In this document: in pieces, positions 1 through 5,084 of the stretch | Layout: the number at the start of each line of letters is the position of its first letter | How positions within the stretch are numbered: the stretch's first letter is position 1 | NCBI GenBank assembly: GCA_004525825.1 | Contig: SPBY01000287.1 | Span: 1-5,084 of the forward strand | DNA length: 5,084 bases | Direction: 5' to 3' | Source of the DNA: Bacteroidia bacterium | GTDB lineage: Bacteria; Bacteroidota; Bacteroidia; Bacteroidales; GCA-2748055 | Program-made: the position numbers and the translations under genes | Notes under the pieces: model-generated | The model's database searches: none | Seen by the model: the letters and a program-made list of their open reading frames with translations, nothing else | What the model was told of the DNA's origin: nothing

Positions 1-1103
1 AACTCCTGGGACTGGTGCGAGACGACCGCACCCCTCATGCATTGATGCTATTTGGTCCCCCGGGAACAGGAAAGCTGCCACTGGCCATAGCGATGGCCCA
101 ATATCTGGCCTGCAACGACCGGCAGGATAACGATTCCTGTGGCTTATGTCCCTCCTGTGTGAAGTTTGGAAAGCTGGTGCATCCCGACCTCCATTTTGTG
201 GTACCGGTAATGACAACAGGCAGCAGTACAGCCCCACCCATCAGTGATGATTTTGCAGAAGTATGGCGGAAAACACTGCTGGCCGATTTTTATCTCACAG
301 AAAACCAGTGGTACGAGGCACTGGGAGCAGAGAACAAGCAGGGCATCATCAATGTGAAGGAGAGCGAATCTATTATCCGGAAGTTGGGATTCAAACCCTA
401 TGAGTCGGATTACAGAATGATAGTGATCTGGCTGCCGGAAAAGATGAATCAACCGGCAGCCAACAAACTGCTGAAGCTGATCGAGGAGCCGCCTGCAAAA
501 ACCTTGATCCTGATGGTATCGGAACATACCGACAGGATCCTTCCCACCATTCTCAGCCGGACCCAGTTGCTGCATGTGCCTCCCCTGTCGAATTCCATGA
601 TCAGGGAGGGGCTGATGCAGCAAGGGCATTCGGATCTGCGAGTGATTGAAGATGCTGTGAGTAGGGCCAACGGAAACTTCAGTACAGCGCTGCAAACCCT
701 GCAACAGGATGAAAATGAAATGAATCATTTTGAGATGTTTACCGGACTAATGCGCCTGTGTTATGCACGGGATATTATTGGTATCAACCAGTGGGTGGAT
801 AATGTGTCGGGATTGGGCAGAGAGCGTCAGAAACAGCTGGTCGATTACTCATTGAGACTGCTCCGGGAGAACTTTATGATTCACATGGAGAATGCCCAAC
901 TGAATTATATGTCCAAAAAGGAGGAGGAGTTTTCAGCCAGGTTCAGCCCTTTCATTCATGAGGGAAATATACATGCACTGGCAGAGGGATTAACACTGGC
1001 CGGAAATCACATTGAGGCCAATGGAAACCCTAGGATCGTCCTGATGGATATGGCTATCGGGATCATCAAGTTGCTGATGCAAAAGTCAGCTGCGGCAGGA
1101 TGA
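1..1103 (+). CDS. holB: DNA polymerase III delta-prime subunit (5' partial)
   Basis: Clamp-loader subunit that, with DnaX and delta, opens the beta sliding clamp at the replication fork. The reading frame is open to the left window edge (codons from base 3: L-L-G-L-V-R-D-D), so the GTG at 15 is internal; roughly 15-20 N-terminal residues are probably missing, judged from relatives. Numbering from that GTG: P-loop GPPGTGK at 14-20, a zinc module with C33, C42, C45 and C48, an insertion at about 64-110, IWLPEKMN at 138-145, LLKLIEEPP at 152-160, and SRTQ at 181-184. The SRT stands where other delta-prime proteins have SRC, whose arginine is the finger acting on the neighbouring subunit. The Walker B acidic pair is replaced by W139-L140, so ATP hydrolysis is unlikely although the P-loop is intact. 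The insertion and IWLPEKMN are, from memory, typical of Bacteroidota members. The C-terminal part (about 230-362) fits the helical collar domain. It ends 42 bases before the PSP1 gene. Confidence 0.93.
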   Translation, partial: LLGLVRDDRTPHALMLFGPPGTGKLPLAIAMAQYLACNDRQDNDSCGLCPSCVKFGKLVHPDLHFVVPVMTTGSSTAPPISDDFAEVWRKTLLADFYLTENQWYEALGAENKQGIINVKESESIIRKLGFKPYESDYRMIVIWLPEKMNQPAANKLLKLIEEPPAKTLILMVSEHTDRILPTILSRTQLLHVPPLSNSMIREGLMQQGHSDLRVIEDAVSRANGNFSTALQTLQQDENEMNHFEMFTGLMRLCYARDIIGINQWVDNVSGLGRERQKQLVDYSLRLLRENFMIHMENAQLNYMSKKEEEFSARFSPFIHEGNIHALAEGLTLAGNHIEANGNPRIVLMDMAIGIIKLLMQKSAAAG

Positions 1104-1111
1104 GCCTTTTT

Positions 1112-1141
1112 TTTGAATTAAGAACCTAATCTCTATTTTTG
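1112..1141 (+). promoter_or_regulatory. Bacteroidota-type promoter before the PSP1 gene
   Basis: A TTTG at 1112-1115 is followed after 18 bases by TATTTTTG at 1134-1141. This matches the Bacteroidota vegetative consensus (TTTG at -33, TAnnTTTG at -7) in both boxes and in spacing. Transcription would be expected to start a few bases after 1141, which places it at or next to the ATG at 1146, so the mRNA would be leaderless or nearly so. The call rests on consensus alone; the region is AT-rich, which raises the chance of a fortuitous match. Confidence 0.65.
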
Positions 1142-1145
1142 CATT

Positions 1146-2294
1146 ATGGATAGCCTGAAAACAAGAGGTTGCTGCAGGGAGAACAACTTGAATGTTAACG
1201 GAGACAACCTGGATCGGATCGATTCCTATTTCAGCGGCTGTTCTAAGCTGGATTCTTACGACTGGCTCAGGGAGGTTTCATATGTGGACATTCCCGAGGT
1301 AGTGGAGGTAAGATTTAAAAATACCCGGAAGGGATTCTACAGGAATGTAAACGAACTTAGGCTGAAGCGGGGTGATATCGTCGCTGTGGAAGCATCACCT
1401 GGTCACGATATTGGCATCATTACCTTAGCAGGTGAGATTGTGGAAAGGCAACAGCGCAGAACAAAATATCTTGGTAGCAAGGAGGAGATGAAGAAGGTCT
1501 ATCGCAAGGCCAAGGATTTGGATATTGAAAAGTGGAGAGGAGCCATCGATAAGGAGGAGGAGACCATGTTTCGAAGCCGGAAGATCGCCAAGGACCTTGG
1601 ATTGAACATGAAGATCGGTGATGTGGAATACCAGGGAGACCATACCAAGGCTATTTTTTACTACATCGCCGATGAGCGGGTCGATTTCAGAGATCTGATC
1701 AAGGTGCTGGCCGAAACATTCAGGATCCGCATTGAGATGAAGCAGATTGGAGCCAGGCAGGAAGCTGGGAGGATAGGTGGAATTGGAACCTGTGGAAGGG
1801 AGCTGTGCTGCTCTACTTTTGTCACCAATTTTGTATCGGTAAGCACCCACTCGGCAAGAGTTCAGGAGGTAGCGCTGAATCCGCAAAAGCTGGCAGGTCA
1901 ATGTGGGAAACTGAAATGTTGTCTCAACTACGAACTGGCTGGCTACGAAGACGCGCGAAAGCATTTTCCCGACACAGGAATTTCCCTGAAGACCAGCCGG
2001 GGAGAGGCTTTCCATCTGAAAACAGATGTCTATCGCGGCATAATGTGGTACGGATTTGGAGGAGGGGCCCAGGCGCTGGTGCCGGTCCCAACGGAACGCG
2101 TGGCAGAGGTGCAGGCAATGAATCGGCAGAACAAGATTCCGGACGAGCTCATAGAAATCACCATCACCCTGAATTCCGAAAAGCTTGAATACACCAATGG
2201 GGCAGGCCAGGGATCTCTTACCCGTATTGAGAAGGAGAAGCCCAAGAAGAAAACGAAGAAAAAAAGACCTCCCAGGAATACAAAAAGATCATGA
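1146..2294 (+). CDS. PSP1-domain protein, RicT/YaaT-related
   Basis: Predicted 382-residue cytoplasmic protein of the PSP1 family. In Bacillus the homologue RicT (YaaT) works with RicA and RicF in an Fe-S-containing complex that affects RNase Y-dependent mRNA processing; the function in Bacteroidota is not established. Visible here: a Cys-containing N-terminus (C9, C10, C32), a conserved block VEVRFKNTRKG and GDIVAVEASPGHDIG (about 53-90), the PSP1 core at about 105-200 including VDFRDLIKVLAE, then GRIGGIGTCGRELCC and GQCGKLKCC, giving two C-x4-C-C motifs (C216/C221/C222 and C253/C258/C259). The tail at 364-381 is strongly basic (KPKKKTKKKR) and could bind RNA; that is inference. ATG 1146 is the most upstream start in frame (a stop lies at 1119-1121). 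The promoter nearly touches it, so TTG 1188 is a possible later start. It follows holB by 42 bases, and its stop overlaps the gldH start by 4 bases, suggesting coupled translation. Confidence 0.9.
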   Translation: MDSLKTRGCCRENNLNVNGDNLDRIDSYFSGCSKLDSYDWLREVSYVDIPEVVEVRFKNTRKGFYRNVNELRLKRGDIVAVEASPGHDIGIITLAGEIVERQQRRTKYLGSKEEMKKVYRKAKDLDIEKWRGAIDKEEETMFRSRKIAKDLGLNMKIGDVEYQGDHTKAIFYYIADERVDFRDLIKVLAETFRIRIEMKQIGARQEAGRIGGIGTCGRELCCSTFVTNFVSVSTHSARVQEVALNPQKLAGQCGKLKCCLNYELAGYEDARKHFPDTGISLKTSRGEAFHLKTDVYRGIMWYGFGGGAQALVPVPTERVAEVQAMNRQNKIPDELIEITITLNSEKLEYTNGAGQGSLTRIEKEKPKKKTKKKRPPRNTKRS

Positions 2295-2755
2295 GGATAC
2301 ATGTCATAAAAATTCTTCTTCTGTTCCTGACACTTACTGTGTCATGCGATCAGAACGTGGTTTATGATGAGTATGTCCGGACCGATGGTGGCTGGAGATG
2401 GCAGGATGCCCTGGAGTTCAAAGTGGATATAAGTGATACGCTTTCTTTGCATAACATCTATTTGCAGGTAAGGCACACCGTGGAGTATCCCATGAGCAAC
2501 CTATATATGTTTGTACATGTAAAGGGGCCCACCGGACAGCACAGGAAAGACACCGTCAACTTTATCCTGGCAGAGCCCAGCGGAGAGTGGACCGGCAGGG
2601 GAACCGGCAACCTGAGGGAACTGCAGTTGCTCTTCAGGAAACAGACCCAATTCAAGATACCGGGGACCTATGTGTTTACCCTTGAGCAGGCCATGAGAAA
2701 CCCGGAACTTCCGGTCACTGACCTGGGAATCAGAATCGAACGCATCAATCCATAA
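2291..2755 (+). CDS. gldH: GldH-family lipoprotein
   Basis: Predicted 154-residue lipoprotein. In Flavobacterium johnsoniae GldH is one of the lipoproteins required for gliding; homologues also occur in Bacteroidota that do not glide, where their role is unclear. The signal peptide has a basic start (R2, K7), a hydrophobic stretch at 6-15 and a lipobox LTVSC with the acylated cysteine at C19 (Leu at -4 rather than the more usual -3). The mature part carries family features: CD, VYDEYV (24-29), W-x-W, DALEFKVDISDT, an R-x-T-V-E-Y-P-M-S-N-L-Y segment, GEWTGRGTGN, then PGTYVFTLEQAMR and a DLGIRIE end. No extra transmembrane segment is seen, and no acidic surface-export signal directly follows the cysteine, so a periplasm-facing anchor is the simpler guess. 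Its ATG overlaps the PSP1 stop as ATGA, and trmB begins 5 bases after its TAA. Confidence 0.9.
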   Translation: MRIHVIKILLLFLTLTVSCDQNVVYDEYVRTDGGWRWQDALEFKVDISDTLSLHNIYLQVRHTVEYPMSNLYMFVHVKGPTGQHRKDTVNFILAEPSGEWTGRGTGNLRELQLLFRKQTQFKIPGTYVFTLEQAMRNPELPVTDLGIRIERINP

Positions 2756-2760
2756 GCAGT

Positions 2761-3468
2761 TTGGGAAAGAAAAAGTTAGCAAGGTTCAGGGAACTGGGGA
2801 GCCTTGAAAAGGTATTTCAACCCCCCCTGGAGGAGATCTTCCAAAAGAATTATCACCTGAAGGGAAGGTGGAAGAAGGAAGTATTTGGGAACGATTATCC
2901 CCTGGTTTTGGAGCTGGGTTGCGGCAAAGGTGAATATACCACCGGACTTGCCAGAAAATATCCGACTATGAATTTTATGGGTCTGGATATCAAAGGGGCA
3001 CGGATGTGGACGGGGGCCAGGACCGCCCGGGACGAGGGACTTGGCAATGTGGCATTCCTGCGTACGCGCATCGATTTTATCAACTCATTTTTTGCAAGGG
3101 ACGAAATAGAAGAGATCTGGATCACCTTTCCCGATCCCCAGGAGAAACGTAGAAGAATGAAAAAGCGGCTTCCCGGTGCCCTGTTCCTGAATAAGTACCG
3201 CGAAATTCTGAAAGACGGGGGCAAAGTTCACCTGAAGACCGACAACCGGGAGCTCTACCTCGATACCCTGGAGATGGTCAGATACAATGATCTGCCCTTG
3301 GTGAGGCACTCAGATGATGTCTACAGTGAGGATTGGGAAGATGAGACAGTGAGTATCCAGACTTATTACGAGAAGATATTCCTGACAGAGGGAATAAAAA
3401 TTAACTACATCTGTTTCAGGCTGCCGGCCGGGAAGAAGATCAAGGAGGTGACTCATGAATCGGAATGA
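2761..3468 (+). CDS. trmB: tRNA (guanine-N7-)-methyltransferase
   Basis: SAM-dependent enzyme that makes 7-methylguanosine at position 46 in the variable loop of tRNAs. The 235-residue length fits the family. Visible: the N-terminal MGKKKLARF typical of Bacteroidota members; SAM motif VLELGCGKGEYT at about 49-60 (G53, G55, G57); the acidic D76 in LDIKGARMWTG; NVAFLRTRI (96-104); the catalytic-region ITFPDP at 121-126 followed by a basic run; HLKTD at 157-161; and the substrate-region TYYE at 201-204. Many proteobacterial members have W after FPDP; here it is Q127. The start is TTG: there is no in-frame ATG near it, upstream codons run back through the end of gldH without a better start, and the MGKxKL homology begins exactly here. 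It lies 5 bases after gldH and its end overlaps the ATL gene by 14 bases, so co-transcription is very likely. Confidence 0.95.
   Translation: MGKKKLARFRELGSLEKVFQPPLEEIFQKNYHLKGRWKKEVFGNDYPLVLELGCGKGEYTTGLARKYPTMNFMGLDIKGARMWTGARTARDEGLGNVAFLRTRIDFINSFFARDEIEEIWITFPDPQEKRRRMKKRLPGALFLNKYREILKDGGKVHLKTDNRELYLDTLEMVRYNDLPLVRHSDDVYSEDWEDETVSIQTYYEKIFLTEGIKINYICFRLPAGKKIKEVTHESE
3442..3450 (+). promoter_or_regulatory. Strong Shine-Dalgarno sequence for the ATL gene
   Basis: AAGGAGGTG lies inside the end of trmB, with six bases between GGAGG and the ATG at 3455. This is nine bases complementary to the usual 16S rRNA 3' end. None of the other starts in this window (1146, 2291, 2761, 3849, 4969) has such a site, in keeping with the general weakness of Shine-Dalgarno use in Bacteroidota. 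The same bases encode K-E-V of TrmB, so the match could be coincidental. Confidence 0.6.
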
Positions 3469-3793
3469 AGGATTCTTTCAACGAGTATATGAAGTAGTAC
3501 TTCTGGTTCCCAGGGGCAGGGTGACTACCTATGGGGCCATTGCCAGGTACCTTGGGTCCCCGGGAGCCGCCAGGATGGTGGGATGGGCTATGAACCAGAG
3601 TCACACTTCTTCCGAATATATTCCGGCACACCGGGTGGTGAACCGGAATGGACTGCTGACAGGGAAGCACCATTTCGACGGGACCAACCTGATGCAGGAG
3701 ATGCTTGAAAACGAGGGTGCCCATATCAGCGAAAACCGAATTCTAAACATGAAGGAGATGTTCTGGGATCCGGTGGAAGAGCTGGGCCTGTGA
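3455..3793 (+). CDS. Alkyltransferase-like (ATL) DNA-lesion-binding protein
   Basis: Predicted 112-residue protein equal to the DNA-binding domain of O6-alkylguanine-DNA alkyltransferase. Active transferases carry PCHRV; here residues 57-61 are PAHRV (Ala codon GCA at 3626-3628), so no alkyl group can be accepted by that cysteine, and the protein contains no cysteine at all. ATL proteins with W or A at this position (for example the Thermus protein with PAHRV) bind and flip O6-alkylguanine and flag it for nucleotide excision repair. The other binding elements are kept: RGRVTTYG with Y26, the helix-turn-helix segment, and the arginine finger R40 in AARMVGWAM. Residues 63-71 (NRNGLLTGK) and the C-terminal FWDP (103-106) resemble other Bacteroidota members, as I recall them. 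The start overlaps trmB by 14 bases and has a strong Shine-Dalgarno sequence. A 55-base gap with a promoter follows. The name is secure at family level; the repair role is inferred. Confidence 0.9.
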   Translation: MNRNEGFFQRVYEVVLLVPRGRVTTYGAIARYLGSPGAARMVGWAMNQSHTSSEYIPAHRVVNRNGLLTGKHHFDGTNLMQEMLENEGAHISENRILNMKEMFWDPVEELGL

Positions 3794-3796
3794 TTA

Positions 3797-3826
3797 CTTA
3801 ATCTAAATAAAAAAAGACTATCTTTG
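3797..3826 (+). promoter_or_regulatory. Bacteroidota-type promoter before mrp
   Basis: TATCTTTG at 3819-3826 matches TAnnTTTG exactly. Eighteen bases upstream sits CTTA (3797-3800), only a weak match to the TTTG -33 box. Initiation a few bases after 3826 would give a leader of roughly 15-20 bases, beginning with a T-rich stretch, before the ATG at 3849. This would separate the mrp unit from the trmB-ATL unit. Assigned by consensus only. Confidence 0.6.
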
Positions 3827-3841
3827 GGCAACCTTTTTTTA
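3808..3841 (+). repeat. 9-bp A/T inverted repeat around the mrp -7 box
   Basis: TAAAAAAAG at 3808-3816 and CTTTTTTTA at 3833-3841 are perfect reverse complements, separated by 16 bases. Only one of the nine pairs is G-C, so a hairpin in RNA would be weak, though the T7 run on the right arm makes a poor terminator for the upstream unit conceivable. The promoter -7 element lies in the loop. It may equally be a chance product of two homopolymer runs. Confidence 0.4.
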
Positions 3842-3848
3842 GCAATAC

Positions 3849-4949
3849 ATGGAGATACAGAAGGAGCAAGTACTGGAAGCGCTGAAGAAGATTCGTCATC
3901 CTGAAACCAAAGAGAACATCGTAACATCCGACATGGTAAGCGATGTTCAGTACCGTGAAGGAGAACTGTGGATCGGACTGAAGTTCAGCAGGGCCAACGA
4001 TCCCTTTATCCAGTCCATCAAAAAAGCGTGTCTCAGGACGGTGAACAGTACTTTTGGTGAGCATACCCTGAAGCCGGAACATATACAGGTACTGGTTCCC
4101 GAAGCTCCACCCAAAAGGGCAGTATTGCCCGGGGTTAAAAACATTGTGGCGGTGGCATCCGGCAAAGGGGGCGTAGGTAAATCCACCGTGGCAGTCAACC
4201 TTGCTGTGGCGCTGGCACAATCGGGCTCCAGGGTGGGATTGATTGATGCAGATGTTTACGGACCCTCCGTTCCACTGATGTTTGGCATCGGTGATGAGCG
4301 TCCTTCGGCCCGGACAGAAGACGGTGTGGAGTGGATCATTCCCATTGAAAAACATGGAGTAAAGTTGTTGTCGGTAGGATTTTTCGTAAAACCCGAAGAT
4401 GCAGTGATATGGAGGGGCCCCATGGCCACCAGCGCACTGAAACAGCTGATTACACAGGGCGACTGGGGAGAACTGGACTACCTCCTGATCGATCTGCCCC
4501 CCGGAACCGGCGACGTTCACCTGACCATGGTGCAAGAGGTTCCGGTAACCGGTGTGGTTATCGTAAGCACCCCTCAGGAGGTGGCCCTGGCCGATGTGAT
4601 CAAGGGCATCAACATGTTCGCCGGAGAGAAAATCAACGTTCCCGTACTGGGAATCGTGGAAAATATGTCGTGGTTCACCCCCGAGGAATTACCGGAGAAC
4701 AAATATTATATTTTTGGCAAGGAGGGATGTAAAAATCTGGCCGAAAAATTAGGCATAGAGCTCTTGGGACAAATCCCTATTGTTCAGGGAATCAGGGAGT
4801 CGGGTGACTTCGGGATGCCAATTGCACTTAAGGCCGGAAATCCTTCTGGTGAAGCATTCAGACTTCTTGCCCGGGCGGTTGAAAAAGCTTTGATTGCAAG
4901 AAACATTGAACTGGAACCCACCCGAAAGGTGGAAATAACAACAAAATAG
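3849..4949 (+). CDS. mrp: Mrp/ApbC/NBP35-type P-loop ATPase, Fe-S cluster carrier family
   Basis: Predicted 366-residue cytoplasmic ATPase of the SIMIBI class; family members carry Fe-S clusters to apo-proteins. An N-terminal MIP18/DUF59 domain occupies about 3-83 (EALKKIRHPETKENIV). The ATPase domain follows: deviant Walker A GKGGVGKST at 105-113 with signature lysine K106, DADVYGPS at 133-140, a GPM at 190-192, Walker B-type DLPPGTGD at 215-222, and STPQEVALADV at 240-250. After ENMSWF (271-276), where ApbC and bacterial Mrp usually have a CxxC that bridges a cluster between two subunits, this protein reads TPEELPENK; its only cysteines are C61 and C294. From memory, Bacteroidota members share this change, so it is a lineage variant rather than damage. 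The rest (YYIFGKEG, LLGQIPI, IRESGDFG) is normal. ATG 3849 puts the DUF59 homology at the usual distance. No Shine-Dalgarno is seen; the leader is T-rich. A nifU-like gene follows after 19 bases. Confidence 0.94.
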   Translation: MEIQKEQVLEALKKIRHPETKENIVTSDMVSDVQYREGELWIGLKFSRANDPFIQSIKKACLRTVNSTFGEHTLKPEHIQVLVPEAPPKRAVLPGVKNIVAVASGKGGVGKSTVAVNLAVALAQSGSRVGLIDADVYGPSVPLMFGIGDERPSARTEDGVEWIIPIEKHGVKLLSVGFFVKPEDAVIWRGPMATSALKQLITQGDWGELDYLLIDLPPGTGDVHLTMVQEVPVTGVVIVSTPQEVALADVIKGINMFAGEKINVPVLGIVENMSWFTPEELPENKYYIFGKEGCKNLAEKLGIELLGQIPIVQGIRESGDFGMPIALKAGNPSGEAFRLLARAVEKALIARNIELEPTRKVEITTK

Positions 4950-4968
4950 CTGGCAAAAAACTGGATCT

Positions 4969-5084
4969 ATGGAAGCGATAAGAGAAAGAGTTGAAAAGGC
5001 GCTGGAGAAAATTCGTCCCTACCTGGTGGCAGATGGCGGAGATATCTCGGTGGTGGAAATCACAGAAGATATGGTGTTAAAGGT
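4969..5084 (+). CDS. NifU C-terminal-domain (Nfu-type) protein, 3' partial
   Basis: Only the first 38 codons are present; the frame is open to the right edge. The sequence begins MEAIRERVEKALEKIRPYLVADGGDISVVEI, the hallmark of the NifU C-terminal/Nfu domain: IRPYLVADGGD at about 15-25, with the D-G-G-D at 22-25. Such proteins hold a [4Fe-4S] cluster through a CxxC that would lie just past the window, so it cannot be verified here. Starting directly with this domain fits a short stand-alone Nfu protein rather than full-length NifU. It starts 19 bases after mrp without an evident promoter or terminator between, so the two are probably co-transcribed as a cluster-assembly pair. Confidence 0.88.
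   Translation, partial: MEAIRERVEKALEKIRPYLVADGGDISVVEITEDMVLK

Noticed and set aside
144..728. Antisense open frame (194 codons) opposite holB
   Set aside because: Shadow of the delta-prime gene; composition is unlike a real protein and no homology is recognised.
1091..1114. Possible intrinsic terminator after holB (GGC-loop-GCC then T8)
   Set aside because: The stem is only three base pairs, too weak for a terminator call; the T run partly belongs to the promoter -33 region.
1425..2015. Antisense open frame (196 codons) opposite the PSP1 gene
   Set aside because: Overlaps the conserved cysteine motifs of the PSP1 protein on the other strand; no family resemblance and no start signals.
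3623..3637. Missing catalytic cysteine read as a broken MGMT gene
   Set aside because: The rest of the domain is intact, and Ala or Trp at this position defines the ATL subfamily, so this is not a pseudogene.
2064..4421. Recurring GGGGCCC in several genes (near 2066, 2523 and 4414)
   Set aside because: Each lies in coding sequence in unrelated contexts with no shared flanks, and reads as Gly/Pro/Ala codons; no sign of a repeat family.
3798..4535. Long antisense open frame (245 codons) opposite mrp
   Set aside because: It lies opposite a clearly conserved ATPase, its translation shows no recognisable domain and is rich in His, Cys and Gln as expected from a reverse-strand shadow, and no promoter or start context supports it.
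4409..4732. Second + strand frame inside mrp (107 codons)
   Set aside because: Out-of-frame shadow rich in Arg, Gly and Pro; the mrp frame explains the region fully.

Overview
The window reads as ordinary chromosomal DNA of a Bacteroidota bacterium, most likely of the order Bacteroidales. The evidence is a GldH-family lipoprotein, a DNA polymerase III delta-prime subunit with the Bacteroidota-type insertion and the IWLPEKMN segment, a TrmB that starts MGKxKL, two exact matches to the Bacteroidota -7 promoter element TAnnTTTG, and the near absence of Shine-Dalgarno sequences. All seven genes lie on the + strand and are tightly packed. No RNA gene, mobile element, CRISPR array or gene-free stretch over 60 bases was seen.

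Layout: (1) 1-1103, holB-like delta-prime clamp-loader subunit, with its 5' end outside the window. (2) 1104-1145, a short gap with a well-formed promoter abutting the next start codon. (3) 1146-2294, a PSP1-domain protein related to RicT/YaaT. (4) 2291-2755, GldH-type lipoprotein, overlapping the previous stop by 4 bases. (5) 2761-3468, TrmB, tRNA guanine-N7 methyltransferase, with a TTG start. (6) 3455-3793, an alkyltransferase-like protein (PAHRV, no catalytic cysteine), overlapping trmB by 14 bases and preceded by a strong Shine-Dalgarno sequence. (7) 3794-3848, a gap with a second promoter whose -7 box lies in the loop of a 9-bp A/T inverted repeat. (8) 3849-4949, an Mrp/ApbC/NBP35-type P-loop ATPase. 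(9) 4969-5084, the start of a NifU C-terminal-domain protein, cut by the window edge.

The spacing suggests two transcription units. The first (PSP1, gldH, trmB, ATL) mixes RNA modification, DNA-lesion recognition and an envelope lipoprotein, so it looks like a conserved housekeeping cluster rather than a single pathway. The second (mrp, nifU-like) is a coherent iron-sulfur cluster assembly or delivery pair. The adjacency of delta-prime and a PSP1 protein is also known from Bacillus (holB-yaaT).

I see no strong candidate for an undescribed system. The points most worth a second look are the Mrp protein without its usual CxxC cluster motif, the PSP1 protein with two C-x4-C-C motifs in a phylum where the other Ric partners are not known, the strong Shine-Dalgarno sequence in front of the ATL gene, and the nearly leaderless PSP1 promoter.
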